DNA of 64,000 nt, from contig CAVUBD010000033.1 in the NCBI GenBank assembly GCA_963739615.1, positions 186,001-250,000 on the forward strand. The letters are read 5' to 3'. The position numbers and the translations under genes are program-made. The notes beneath the pieces were generated by a model. It ran no database searches. It had not been told where the DNA came from and saw only the letters and a program-made list of their open reading frames with translations. Shown here piece by piece: positions 52,416 to 60,657 of this stretch. The stretch's first letter is position 1, and each line of letters starts with the position of its first letter. The DNA comes from Palsa-504 sp963739615 (GTDB lineage Bacteria; Actinomycetota; Actinomycetes; Streptosporangiales; Streptosporangiaceae).

Positions 52416-52631
52416 GTGCAGAAACGCGAACTCAAGAAAGCGGCGGCCAGCCCGCCGGCGGCCAGCCCGCCGGAGGCCAAGTACAAGAAAATGCGAAACG
52501 CCGCGGCCGCGGCCACCACCGCGCCACGATGGGACAGATGGGCCATCACTTTCACGTCGCACGCCATCGTCGCGACGGTAGCGTTTACTGTCGCTGTAGC
52601 CGCGATATTGCTAGTGCTGGCGTTGAGGTGA
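52416..52631 (+). CDS. Small single-span membrane protein at the operon end
   Basis: 71 residues from GTG 52416: a Lys/Ala-rich N-terminus with a tandem AASPP repeat, then one TM helix (FTSHAIVATVAFTVAVAAILLVLALR). The frame is open upstream to about 52350 (CTG overlapping the stop of 51361-52353) and stays Arg/Lys-rich (KVWRRKQARDTRALAVQK), so the true start may be earlier and coupled to the preceding gene. It may anchor the GTPase complex to the membrane. The charged-helix-plus-span layout is also seen in small toxins, but no family is recognised. Confidence 0.45.
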   Translation: MQKRELKKAAASPPAASPPEAKYKKMRNAAAAATTAPRWDRWAITFTSHAIVATVAFTVAVAAILLVLALR

Positions 52632-52632
52632 G

Positions 52633-52990
52633 CTAGCTGCCGTCGGGGTACCCGCCGCGGTGCAAGACCATGGGATAGTGCGGCAAAGTGGCGGCCCGGC
52701 GGACTGAGGCGCGCCAGTTGTCCGGATATGGCTCGAGCCCCCGGTAGCCTTCCGCGCCAATGGCCAGCGCTTGCAGCGCATCCCGGGCGCCGGCCTGGGC
52801 GGGAGGGCAGGATCCGGTCCCCGGCTGAGCAGGCCCGGGCCGAGGATCGGCAGGTAATCGGGCAGCCCGGAGTCGAGCTGGCTGACCACGGCCAGCAGAG
52901 TGATTCCGCGCACCGCGGCGTGCGGCTCGAGCTCGGCACGCCCATCGCCACCCGGATCGAATAGGCGCAGCCCGTGGCGGCTTACCGCCG
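52633..52990 (-). pseudogene. Fragment of an unknown gene, truncated and frameshifted
   Basis: On the minus strand two frames both read like coding sequence. The upstream part (LFDPGGDGRAELEPHAAVRG, then LLAVVSQLDSGLPDYLPIL) and the downstream part (ALQALAIGAEGYRGLEPYP, then ATLPHYPMVLHRGGYPDGS, stop 52633-52635) join if one base is added near 52811-52822. The N-terminal end is missing; the ABC permease stop at 52993 is right next to it. The family is not recognised. Confidence 0.4.
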
Positions 52991-52992
52991 GC

Positions 52993-53748
52993 CTAGTTGT
53001 GCCAGCGGAAACGCCAGACGGCGAACCCGGCCCCGGCGGCCGTCCACAGCGCGAGGTTGACCAGGTCCAAGGCCGAGAACGGCCGGGCGGCGTAGGCGTT
53101 CTGAAGCACCTGGGCCAGCGGCTTGACCGGGAACGCGGCCACCAGGTGCGACAGCCAGTTCGGCAGTCCGCTGAACGTGGGGTCGAAGACACCGGAGATG
53201 ATCGCGATGGGCAGGAAGCTGGCGTACGCGACCGGGCCGGCGGATTCCGCGCTAGTGATGACCGAACTGATGGCCAGGCCCAGCGAGGCGAAGCATACGA
53301 TGCCCAGGATCAGGCCGCCGGTGAGCGCGAGCAGCCCGCCCGGGCGAGGCACGGCACCGAAGGCCAGCCAGCCGATCAGCCCAGTGGCCGCGGCCAGGAG
53401 GACCGCGGTGGCTATCGTGCTCACCAGCAGGCCGCCGAGATAGGCCCCGGACGGCAGCGGCGTGGTCCTGATCCGCTTGAGCACGCCATCGTGGCGCAGC
53501 ACCGCGACCTTGGATCCCAGGTTCACGTAGGCGGCCACGATCACCCCGAAGGCCAAGATGCCCGGCACGAAGACCGTGGTGTTCTTGATGTCCGTGCCCG
53601 GCAGCTTAGAGCCGGCGTTGGCCGCCCCGATCAGCAGCAGGATCATCAGCGGAAAGGCGAAGGTGAACAGCGCGTACTCGGCGCTACGCCAGAAACTGCG
53701 CTGCTCGAGCAGGGCCTGCCGGGCGGCGAGCTGAACCGATCTTGTCAC
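52993..53748 (-). CDS. ABC-2 type transporter permease
   Basis: 251 residues with six spans, typical of ABC-2 exporter permeases (DrrB/NodJ-like). The N-terminal amphipathic segment (SVQLAARQALLEQRSFWRSAEYALFTFAFPLM) precedes span 1; span clusters follow (VFVPGILAFGVIVAAYVNL, GLIGWLAFGAV, FASLGLAISSVITS, AYASFLPIAIISGVF). FDPTFSGLPNWLSHLVAAFPVKPLAQVL is the family's C-terminal loop. The start ATG 53748 overlaps the stop of the ATPase gene by four bases (53745-53748). Likely substrate: a drug or lipophilic compound, exported. Confidence 0.86.
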   Translation of the reverse strand: MTRSVQLAARQALLEQRSFWRSAEYALFTFAFPLMILLLIGAANAGSKLPGTDIKNTTVFVPGILAFGVIVAAYVNLGSKVAVLRHDGVLKRIRTTPLPSGAYLGGLLVSTIATAVLLAAATGLIGWLAFGAVPRPGGLLALTGGLILGIVCFASLGLAISSVITSAESAGPVAYASFLPIAIISGVFDPTFSGLPNWLSHLVAAFPVKPLAQVLQNAYAARPFSALDLVNLALWTAAGAGFAVWRFRWHN

Positions 53749-54680
53749 GCGTGGTCTCCGTTGCCTTGATCAGAGCCGGTGAGCTCCAGGTAGGTGTCTT
53801 CGAGGCTGGGCGCGGTCACGGCGAGGCCGTCCAGGTCGCCGAGGCGGTTCTCGGACGCCCAGTCGAGCAGCAGTCGCATGGTCATGCCCGGGTTGGCGGT
53901 ATGACATACGGACTCCGGCCCGCTTACCGCCAGATCGACCCCGTCGGGGAGCCTGACCCGGCCTCGCCGGACGGCGGCCGGCGTCGTGAAGGAGATGCGG
54001 GTGGCCAGGCCAGCCCGGGCAGCGACCTCCTGCATGGTCCCGGCCAGTTCGATCCGGCCGGCCCGCAGGATGGCGATCCGGTCGGCCAGACGTTCTGCCT
54101 CGTCCAGGTAGTGGGTGGTGAGCAGGATCGTCTTGCCCAGCTTGCGGAGGTTCTCGATCGCCGCCCAGCATCGCATCCGGGCTTCCGGGTCGAAGCCCGT
54201 GGTCGGCTCGTCGAGGAAGACCAGATCGGGATCGCCCGCGAGCGCCAGGGCGAAATCCAGCCGCCGCCGCTGTCCCCCGGACAGCTTGCGGACCTGGGTA
54301 TTCCTGGCCTCGGTGAGCTCCACGACCTCGAGCAGGTCGCCGAGCGGGCGCGGGTTCGGGTAGTAGCTCCGCCACACCTCGAGGAGCTCGCCGACCCGGG
54401 CCTGCCGGGGGAAGCCGCACTCCTGCAGGACCATCCCGGCCCGCTCGCGGAGCTTGGCGGCCTGCGCCGCCGGGTCGAGGCCGAGCACACTTACCGTGCC
54501 GGCCGTCGGCGGCCGGAAGCCCTCGAGGATCTCCAGCGTGGTGGTCTTGCCCGCTCCGTTCGGGCCGAGCAGGCAGAACACCTCGCCGTAGCTGACGTCG
54601 AAGGTGACGCCGTGCAGCACCTGGGTCGCACCGAACGTCATCCGCAGATCCCGGACCTGCACCGCCATGGCGTCTGTCAC
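53745..54680 (-). CDS. ABC transporter ATP-binding protein (drug-exporter type)
   Basis: 311 residues. Walker A is GPNGAGKTTT, Q-loop in AGMVLQECGFP, signature LSGGQRRRLDFALALAGDP, Walker B DLVFLDEPTTGFDPEARM with the catalytic Glu, and switch His in LLTTHYLDEAERL. The C-terminal 90 residues (RAGLATRISFTTPAAVRR) form the DrrA/CcmA-type regulatory domain. It is coupled to the permease (ATGA) and to the TetR gene (stop 54677, start of this gene 54680), giving a tetR-ATPase-permease operon. Confidence 0.9.
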   Translation of the reverse strand: MTDAMAVQVRDLRMTFGATQVLHGVTFDVSYGEVFCLLGPNGAGKTTTLEILEGFRPPTAGTVSVLGLDPAAQAAKLRERAGMVLQECGFPRQARVGELLEVWRSYYPNPRPLGDLLEVVELTEARNTQVRKLSGGQRRRLDFALALAGDPDLVFLDEPTTGFDPEARMRCWAAIENLRKLGKTILLTTHYLDEAERLADRIAILRAGRIELAGTMQEVAARAGLATRISFTTPAAVRRGRVRLPDGVDLAVSGPESVCHTANPGMTMRLLLDWASENRLGDLDGLAVTAPSLEDTYLELTGSDQGNGDHA

Positions 54681-55405
54681 CGTGCGCCCGCCACCGAAAC
54701 AGGCACCGGTATCAGCGCGTGCACCAGCGCGTCGACCGCGGTGTCCTCGGCCAGGTCGTCCGGGATGGCGGCGCCGTCGGGATCGGAGAACCGGTGCCGG
54801 GCGAACCAGGTCAGTGTCTCGAGCACCAGCCGGGCCGTGGCCGCGGTGTCCGGCGTCCGGCGCAGCGTCCCGGCCTGAATCCCGCCATTGAGGTACTCGG
54901 TCAGCGCCGTGAGCACCGGCGCGCGGATACCCGCGTTCAGCAGGTCCGCCATCTCGGGAAGCTCGCGGGCCGACCGTTCGAGCATGTCGGCGGCTTCCCT
55001 GGTCCGCGATTCAAGCTGGAACAGCTCCCGCAGGATTTCCTCAAGCTCGGCCGCGGAGTCGCCGGGCGCTCGTGATCCCCGACCGGAAAGCGCCTCGGCC
55101 AGTGCGCCGAACGGCACCACCTCGGTGATGAAGTCGCGTGCCTCGCGGAGCGTGGCCGTCAGCGGCCCGGGCGACAGGGGCAGGTCGCCCTCGGGGAGGT
55201 CCTCGAGCAGCAGGGCATGCCGGATCGCGAGCACGAAAAGCCCTTCTTTACTGCCTACGTAACGGTAGATCGCCGCCTCTGACAGGCCCATCTCGGCCGC
55301 GACGTCGCTCATCCGGGCGGACCGGTAGCCTTCGCGGGTGAATACCCGCACGGCCGCGGCGATCAGCTCGGGAAGCCGCTCGTGCGCATCGCGTTTGCCT
55401 GTCAT
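54677..55405 (-). CDS. TetR family transcriptional regulator
   Basis: 242 residues. N-terminal HTH: RLPELIAAAVRVFTREGYRSARMSDVAAEMGLSEAAIYRYVGSKEGLFVLAIRHA, the typical TetR DNA-binding domain. The C-terminal ligand domain is divergent, all-helical and Glu/Leu-rich, with no family label. I choose ATG 55405; an in-frame ATG at 55417 would add MIRD. It stands first in the operon with the ABC exporter, and a near-perfect palindrome lies 16 bases upstream of its start, so auto-repression and derepression by an exported drug is the expected logic. Confidence 0.86.
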   Translation of the reverse strand: MTGKRDAHERLPELIAAAVRVFTREGYRSARMSDVAAEMGLSEAAIYRYVGSKEGLFVLAIRHALLLEDLPEGDLPLSPGPLTATLREARDFITEVVPFGALAEALSGRGSRAPGDSAAELEEILRELFQLESRTREAADMLERSARELPEMADLLNAGIRAPVLTALTEYLNGGIQAGTLRRTPDTAATARLVLETLTWFARHRFSDPDGAAIPDDLAEDTAVDALVHALIPVPVSVAGAR

Positions 55406-55420
55406 GTCCCGGATCATAGG

Positions 55421-55443
55421 TGTAAGTGAGTGGTTCACTTACA
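55421..55443. promoter_or_regulatory. Palindromic TetR-type operator
   Basis: TGTAAGTGA and TCACTTACA form perfect 9-bp inverted arms around a 5-base centre (GTGGT), 16 bases before the TetR start. Length, spacing and position fit the operator of a TetR-family repressor. Confidence 0.75.
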
Positions 55444-55496
55444 TACGGATCGAAATCGTGAGGAAACTCTCAGCTCGGCCGTAGGAGCTAAGGACG

Positions 55497-55607
55497 ATGA
55501 AGTCAGCTGACGTTTCCTCGCTGCGGATGCTGCGCCGGGCCAGGGACCGCATCGACCGTGACTACGCCGACGCGGGCAAGTTCGGCTTCACTGAGCGGAC
55601 GGCCTGA
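55497..55607 (+). pseudogene. Probable remnant of an AraC-family regulator
   Basis: 36 codons from ATG 55497 with AGGAG upstream. SLRMLRRARDRIDRDYAD resembles the first helix of AraC/XylS DNA-binding domains (RRARD-ID-YAEPL), but the frame then reads AGKFGFTERTA and stops at 55605-55607. The rest of a ~100-residue AraC domain is absent. Either a genuine small protein or the stump of a deleted regulator. Confidence 0.4.
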
Positions 55608-55705
55608 GCCGGGCCACTAGGCAGGCGCCTGGGCCAGGTGAGCGCGGGCCATCACCGGCACGCAGGCGCGTGGTGCCCGGCAAGTGACTGCCTTACAGTT
55701 TGTCC

Positions 55706-56362
55706 ATGGCAGATTCAGAACCCGGGAACGAGGTAGCTCGCAGCGAGTTGCGCGCCTCGTATGACGACCGGGACCGGGTGGTCGAGACGCTGCGTATTGC
55801 GGCCGGGGACGGGCGGCTTACCGCGGAGGAGCTTGACGAGCGGCTAGAGCTCGCCCTGACCGCGCGGACCTACGGCGAGCTGGCGAAACTGGTTTCCGAC
55901 CTGCCTGCGTCGGGTTCCGTGGCCAGCGAGCCCGCGCCACCGCCGCAGCCGAAAGAGGTCGTGCGCATTGACTGCCAAAGCGGGCGCGTGCAGCGAGTCG
56001 GCCCCTGGGTAGTGCCGCAGCGGATGGAGGTGAAGGTCACCAGCGGGCACGTGAAGCTCGATTTCACCCAGGCGGTGATCACGCACCCTACGCTGCGGAT
56101 CGACATGGAAGTGCGAAGCGGACACGTCCTGATCGTGACCAGGCCGGGCATCGTGGTGGACACCGACGAGGTGGCGATCCGCAGCGGGCACGTCCAGGTC
56201 CGCGAGCCGTCGGAACCGGGCACGCCGGTGCTGCTGCGGATCGAGGTGGCGGGCAAGGTGGGCAGCGGGCACTTCCTCGCCCGTCCGCCGCGGCCGCCGC
56301 GGCGGAGTTTCTGGGCGTGGCTGACCAGGAAGCCCAGGCCCCAGGCGATCACCGCCGGCTGA
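55706..56362 (+). CDS. DUF1707 / SHOCT-like domain protein
   Basis: 218 residues. RSELRASYDDRDRVVETLRIAAGDGRLTAEELDERLELALTARTYGELAKLVSDLP is the DUF1707 domain common in actinobacteria, here as a cytoplasmic N-terminus. The rest is a beta-rich region with repeated SGHV units (VTSGHVKLDF, VRSGHVLIV, IRSGHVQVR, VGSGHFLAR), like LiaF/YvqF-type cell-wall stress proteins, but no TM span is visible. ATG 55706 is chosen. No partner genes are adjacent. Function is unknown; envelope-stress sensing is inference from the family. Confidence 0.8.
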   Translation: MADSEPGNEVARSELRASYDDRDRVVETLRIAAGDGRLTAEELDERLELALTARTYGELAKLVSDLPASGSVASEPAPPPQPKEVVRIDCQSGRVQRVGPWVVPQRMEVKVTSGHVKLDFTQAVITHPTLRIDMEVRSGHVLIVTRPGIVVDTDEVAIRSGHVQVREPSEPGTPVLLRIEVAGKVGSGHFLARPPRPPRRSFWAWLTRKPRPQAITAG

Positions 56363-56629
56363 CCTGCTGACCCGGCGGAACTCATGATCGCGCTGACGCA
56401 GATCGAGATGGCGGCCCGGTAAGCCTGGCCGACATTGCCGTGCCACCGTCGTCAGCTTTCATGTTCGGACGCGACCAGGCATGTGACGAGAGTCACGGCA
56501 TCCTTCTGTTTGCCTCTGGCCGGGGCGGGTGACAACGGAAGGACCAGCCCAGCTGAATCCTGGGACGAGTTGCCTCGACCCAGGGGAATGGTCCGAAGCT
56601 AGCGAATGTGCCTAGCCGGCATCTGAGCA

Positions 56630-58096
56630 GTGATGGTCAGGCCGGATGACGCCTCAATAGATCCATTGTCAGGTAGCTCGCAATCCCTGCCGAAGAACTG
56701 GGACCAGCAAATGGGTACTCCACGCAATGTCTTGATCGTAGGCGGATACGCGCGGCAGAACGCCGGCGACGCCGCACTGCTACATGCAATCATCGTGCAG
56801 ATAGAAAAAGCGTTCCCAGGGTGCCTGATTGAAATAGCAGGCATGGAAGACCCGCGGCGTTACCCAGCTTTCGATGGCGTGCGGAACCTCGGCTCAATGC
56901 GCCGGTATGCAAACGACGAAGGCATCTCGCGTTTTCGCCGGGCGGCCCGCCGGGCGCAGGTGCTTGCCATCGGGCTGTCGTGGTTCGTCGCCCCTGCCCG
57001 GTGGTACCGCTGGTCCTCGGCCTGGCTTCCGGCGGAGGTGACCGCTGAGCTGGCGGCGATCGAGCGGGCCGACCTGCTGGTCTCGCTGGTGGTTGCGGGC
57101 GGGTACCTGCAAGGCGCTGCCCGGCCGGGGCTCGGCCCGCGGGTCATTCACCAGCTGCTGCCGCTGATTCTGGCGGAGCGGCTCGGCACGCCGGTGGTGT
57201 GCGCGCCTCAGTCCTACGGCCCGTTCGACGGGAAGCTGGTGGCGTGGATCGTGGCGAAGACGCTCAGGCGGGCACGCCTGGTTCTGGCCCGCGAAGACAT
57301 CAGCTTGGCGGAGCTGAAGAAGCTGAACCTGCCGGACGGCGTGGCGTGCCGAGCGGTGGACTCTGCCTTCAGCCTTGAGCCGCCTGAGCCGGTCAGGGCC
57401 GACCAGCAAGTATGGCGGGCATCGCACGGCGTCGGCGCGGAGGATGTTGTAGTCGGTGTCACCGTACGCCGCTGTCTATCAGGGGCGCAGCAGGCATCCT
57501 TTGAAGCGGAGCTTGCGGCGTTCGTGGACCGGGTCCATGAGCTTCCCGGCCACCGCGTGGTGATCTTCCCGCAGGCCACAGCTGCTGATCATTGGGACGA
57601 CGACCGCATCGCATCGCGAGCGGTCGCCGGGCTGTGCCGCGGACACACCCGGCCGATCCTGCTGGAAACCGAGGCCGACTACCGTGGCGTGGCCGCGTTC
57701 ATCGCCGGCCTGGACTACCTCGTCGGCAACCGTTTCCATTCGGTCATCTTCGCCATGACCGCTCGTGTTCCGTGCATCGCGATCGGGTACGAGCACAAAA
57801 CCCAGGGGATCATGCGCGACTTGGGCCTGGAGGGCTGGGGGCTGCCAGCACGCGACCTATCGGCTGGTTCCCTTTTCGCCCTGTTCGGGAAGCTGGAAAA
57901 GTACCGCTCCGATTACCGTGCGCATCTCGATCATGTTATTCCGGGGTACGTGGCACGCGGACGCGCTACGGCCGGCGCGTTGGCCCGTGCCTACGATCCT
58001 GCTCCCGCCGCAACGGAGAATGAGCACGCGGTGATCTCCAGCCCGCCCAGATATGAGGAGGACTGCCACATGTGCCGCGAGTCGGTCCTCGCCTGA
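56630..58096 (+). CDS. Polysaccharide pyruvyl transferase family protein (CsaB-like)
   Basis: 488 residues. The family adds pyruvate ketal groups from PEP to cell-wall or exopolysaccharide sugars. Signature: NVLIVGGYARQNAGDAALLHAIIVQIEKAFPGC at the N-terminus, DLLVSLVVAGGYLQ, LGTPVVCAPQSYGPFDG, ARLVLAREDISLAELKKL, VVGVTVRRC, and LDYLVGNRFHSVIFAMTARVPCIAIGYEHKTQGIMRDLGL with the conserved NRxHS. The start is uncertain: GTG 56630 or ATG 56711 (MGTPRNVLIVGG) are both possible. The C-terminus ends with a Cys-rich motif (CHMC). It converges on the FAD oxidoreductase at 58157. Confidence 0.84.
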   Translation: MMVRPDDASIDPLSGSSQSLPKNWDQQMGTPRNVLIVGGYARQNAGDAALLHAIIVQIEKAFPGCLIEIAGMEDPRRYPAFDGVRNLGSMRRYANDEGISRFRRAARRAQVLAIGLSWFVAPARWYRWSSAWLPAEVTAELAAIERADLLVSLVVAGGYLQGAARPGLGPRVIHQLLPLILAERLGTPVVCAPQSYGPFDGKLVAWIVAKTLRRARLVLAREDISLAELKKLNLPDGVACRAVDSAFSLEPPEPVRADQQVWRASHGVGAEDVVVGVTVRRCLSGAQQASFEAELAAFVDRVHELPGHRVVIFPQATAADHWDDDRIASRAVAGLCRGHTRPILLETEADYRGVAAFIAGLDYLVGNRFHSVIFAMTARVPCIAIGYEHKTQGIMRDLGLEGWGLPARDLSAGSLFALFGKLEKYRSDYRAHLDHVIPGYVARGRATAGALARAYDPAPAATENEHAVISSPPRYEEDCHMCRESVLA

Positions 58097-58156
58097 CCCT
58101 AGCGCCACCGCGTGGGCCGTCGTGAGGTCGCCAGGTCAGCTGATGCGGCTGCCGGA

Positions 58157-59437
58157 TCAGCGAATGTCGCCGGGCACGATCGCACCATGTGCCCGCAGCG
58201 CCGCGTGAACGTCGCCCATCGCCAGTTCCTCAGGCTCCACACCAGAATGCGCCGACAGGGCCGCCATCGCGCCAGCCGCCTGGCCCATCGCCATGCATGA
58301 CGCTTGCACGCGGTAGGCCGAACTGGCCTGCTGGTCGCCAGCGATGCAGCGGCCGGCGGCCAAGAGCCAGGCGCTGCCGCTCGGGAGCATCGCCCCGCGG
58401 GGAATGGTCGGGAACGTGCCCTGTTCCAGCAGCCGCAAAGCGATCCCGTCGCCGTCCGGGTCGTGGACGTCGATCGGGTAGAAGCTGTAACAGACCGCGT
58501 CCTCCCACAACCGCCCGCTGGCATAATCCAAGGCGGTGATCCGCTTCTTGCCCCGGATGGTACAGCTCTCCCGTATACCGCACTCCGCGGCGGTAAAGTC
58601 GATCGTCAGGTTCTCCAGGCCCGGCTGGCCGCGCAGGAAACGGTAAATCCGCATCAGCGCCCTACGTGCGGCGACCTCTGCTGCCGTGCGGCCCCGGCTC
58701 GTGCTGCCGTCGATCCCCGTGACGCTCATAGAGTTCTCGCCTCGCTGGCGCAGGAAGGTAAGCACCCCGTCGCCGTGCATGGCCAGGTCGCCTGGCAGCA
58801 CCGAACCGGCAGCCACGGCGTCTCGATAGGCGCGATCGAGAAGCTTGAAGTCCAAGGCGGCAGGGTCATACCCGCTCAGCCTTACATTGAGCGTCCCCGG
58901 CTGGAGCGCTTCATTCCGCTCAAGTTCGAAGCCAGCCAGCGCCACGGCGTTGGCGTCCCCTGTGCAGTCCACGAGCACGCGAGCGTGCTGGTCGCGGAGC
59001 CCTTCTTTGCCGCACAACGTGACGCGCCATTCATTCTGCGACCTGTCGACCGCGGCAAGCATGGAGTGGAGCGCAAGCGTGGCGCCTGAACCCAGGACAG
59101 CCTCGTCGAGCAGCGCGGCATAGATAAAGGGGTTGACCCGCACCTGAAGCATGTTGGTTGGCCGGTCGTACGCAGTGAAGTCGGGCAGGCGGTCACCCGC
59201 GAGTTGCACGGCGCGGTTCACCAGATGCCAGCCGATGCCAGCGACCACCTGTTTGCCCCACGCGTGAAACAGGCCGGGAACGTTGATGGCGGCACTGGTG
59301 GTTGTCCCGCCGAGCATGCCGTTCTTCTCCACCAGCAACGTCCGCGCACCCAATCGCGCTGCTTGAATGGCCGCCACCGACCCTGCAGGGCCGCCCCCGA
59401 TGATCGCGACGTCGTAATCCAATCTCATCTCCGTCAT
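58157..59437 (-). CDS. FAD-dependent oxidoreductase (FAD-binding dehydrogenase family)
   Basis: 426 residues. The N-terminal Rossmann FAD motif is DVAIIGGGPAGSVAAIQAARLGARTLLVEK, followed by GTTTSAAINVPGLFHAWG, typical of the xanthan-lyase/FAD_oxidored family that has unclear substrates. VLVDCTGDANAVALAGFE is the second dinucleotide stretch, and GSAWLLAAGRCIAGDQQASSAYRVQASCMAMGQAAG is the C-terminal FAD loop. ATG 59437 (MTEMRL) or 59428 are the sensible starts; the upstream extension to 59674 lacks coding quality. It is near a pyruvyltransferase and mobile debris; context does not reveal the substrate. Confidence 0.78.
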   Translation of the reverse strand: MTEMRLDYDVAIIGGGPAGSVAAIQAARLGARTLLVEKNGMLGGTTTSAAINVPGLFHAWGKQVVAGIGWHLVNRAVQLAGDRLPDFTAYDRPTNMLQVRVNPFIYAALLDEAVLGSGATLALHSMLAAVDRSQNEWRVTLCGKEGLRDQHARVLVDCTGDANAVALAGFELERNEALQPGTLNVRLSGYDPAALDFKLLDRAYRDAVAAGSVLPGDLAMHGDGVLTFLRQRGENSMSVTGIDGSTSRGRTAAEVAARRALMRIYRFLRGQPGLENLTIDFTAAECGIRESCTIRGKKRITALDYASGRLWEDAVCYSFYPIDVHDPDGDGIALRLLEQGTFPTIPRGAMLPSGSAWLLAAGRCIAGDQQASSAYRVQASCMAMGQAAGAMAALSAHSGVEPEELAMGDVHAALRAHGAIVPGDIR

Positions 59438-59468
59438 CTGGCCGGTCCGTGGCATCCTTCTTGCCCTC

Positions 59469-59582
59469 TCAATCCAACCCCGCCGCCACGATGCACGGCA
59501 ACGCGGGTTCACCGTCCGCGTTCTCGGCATCCAGGTCAGCGATCTTGAAGACCTTGCGCCGGAGGAAGTAGTCGCACACACG
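59469..59582 (-). pseudogene. C-terminal fragment of an unknown protein upstream of the FAD oxidoreductase
   Basis: On the minus strand VCDYFLRRKVFKIADL continues as DAENADGEPALPCIVAAGLD and a TGA at 59469-59471, clearly coding-like. Upstream of about 59582 the frame becomes poor and other frames (MYEYYP) look better, so a frameshift or truncation is likely. The family is not recognised. The remaining 59583-59843 stretch holds no other gene that I can see. Confidence 0.3.
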
Positions 59583-59843
59583 GGTAGTACTCGTACATAC
59601 GGGGAATACTGGACCGAGCCAGATCCGGGGATGGCCCGCTGAGCTCGCAGGTCGTGAACCGGCCCTGTAGCCATGGCAGCCAGCGGCTGAACCGTCGGGT
59701 GATCACATCAGGGTACTGAGGCCTGATGGGCGTCGGCGGGCCACAGTGGTGACCTTCGCCTCGGGGCCGGATCCCAAACGCCTCTAGGCCGGACCTCCAA
59801 AGCGCGCAACCCTGATCCTGGGGAATTGTCTCCGGAGGTCGAC

Positions 59844-60428
59844 ATGACCACCTTGAAGCCTCGGCATGCTGCTGCCGACGTTCTGGCCGCTTTGGCGTGG
59901 GCCGCTGTGGCGTTGACGCCAGTCGGGTGGTTCTACGGTGGTCTTGCTGTCGCGTACAGTCACCTGGGCGACGTGACGGACGTAAGCATGATGACCGGGG
60001 GGATTGCGCTGTTCGCCGCCGCTCCTATGAGCGCGTTCATCCTGGCCGTCTACGCGGCACGTGCCGGGCACCGGTCCGGCAAGGCCGCCGTGGTGGTGTC
60101 CGGGCTGCTGCTGGCCACGATTGTCGCCATGTTGCTGTTCAACGGTGAAGCTTGGCCTGCATCCCCCGGGTGGATCGGCGTGGCCGTGGCCGCGGTGGTC
60201 GCGGTGCTGGTTCTCGCCTGGGTGCTCTCCCGCAGAGTCGCCGTGGTGGTGTCCGGGCTGCTGCTCCTGGTCACACTTGCCTTCTCCGCGTGGGAGACCG
60301 GCGGGTGGATCAATGTAGCCGTGATCGCCGTGATGGCGCTGGCAGGGGTGCTGCTTTTCGTCTGGGCGCGCTCCCACAAGAAGCTGCCGCCCGGGCCGGA
60401 CGGCGTGCAGCGCGAGAGGATCGGCTGA
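59844..60428 (+). CDS. Hypothetical membrane protein with internal duplication
   Basis: 194 residues with six hydrophobic spans and no recognised family. The second and third pairs of spans are tandem copies: AVVVSGLLLATIVAML... and VAVVVSGLLLLVTLAF... are 51 residues apart, with a 26-bp identical DNA word at 60087-60112 and 60240-60265. ATG 59844 has GGAGG five bases upstream. The C-terminus ends with KKLPPGPDGVQRERIG. It sits next to mobile-element debris. Confidence 0.7.
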   Translation: MTTLKPRHAAADVLAALAWAAVALTPVGWFYGGLAVAYSHLGDVTDVSMMTGGIALFAAAPMSAFILAVYAARAGHRSGKAAVVVSGLLLATIVAMLLFNGEAWPASPGWIGVAVAAVVAVLVLAWVLSRRVAVVVSGLLLLVTLAFSAWETGGWINVAVIAVMALAGVLLFVWARSHKKLPPGPDGVQRERIG

Positions 60429-60657
60429 TAGGCGCGACGGGCTGCCCGGCCCGGTCCGGCACCAGGCCCCCCGCCACCAGGCGGCGCATCGCCTCCTCCA
60501 AAGCATCGTGATACCGCTGCTCATGGGTCCGGGCGTCCTCCGCCCCGGCCGGGGCGGACAAGGCATCCAGCACCGTGCCGACGACCGCGGCGCACTCGGG
60601 GCTCAGGTCCCCGCCTAGGACCCCGGCGCCCTGGCAGGTCGTCTCCAGCCAGGAGCC
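60429..60657 (-). pseudogene. Fragment of a DUF222 / 13E12-type HNH endonuclease gene
   Basis: Reading the minus strand gives WLETTCQGAGVLGGDLSPEC, then AVVGTVLDALSAPAGAEDAR, THEQRYHDALEEAMRRL and VAGGLVPDRAGQPVAPI. This matches the DUF222 domain (ALDALAAPAGPED-RT--QR-HDALAEAM-RL) of actinobacterial HNH proteins. Both ends are cut: the membrane gene stop at 60428 on one side and a recombinase fragment on the other. About 75 residues of a ~400-residue protein remain. Confidence 0.65.
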
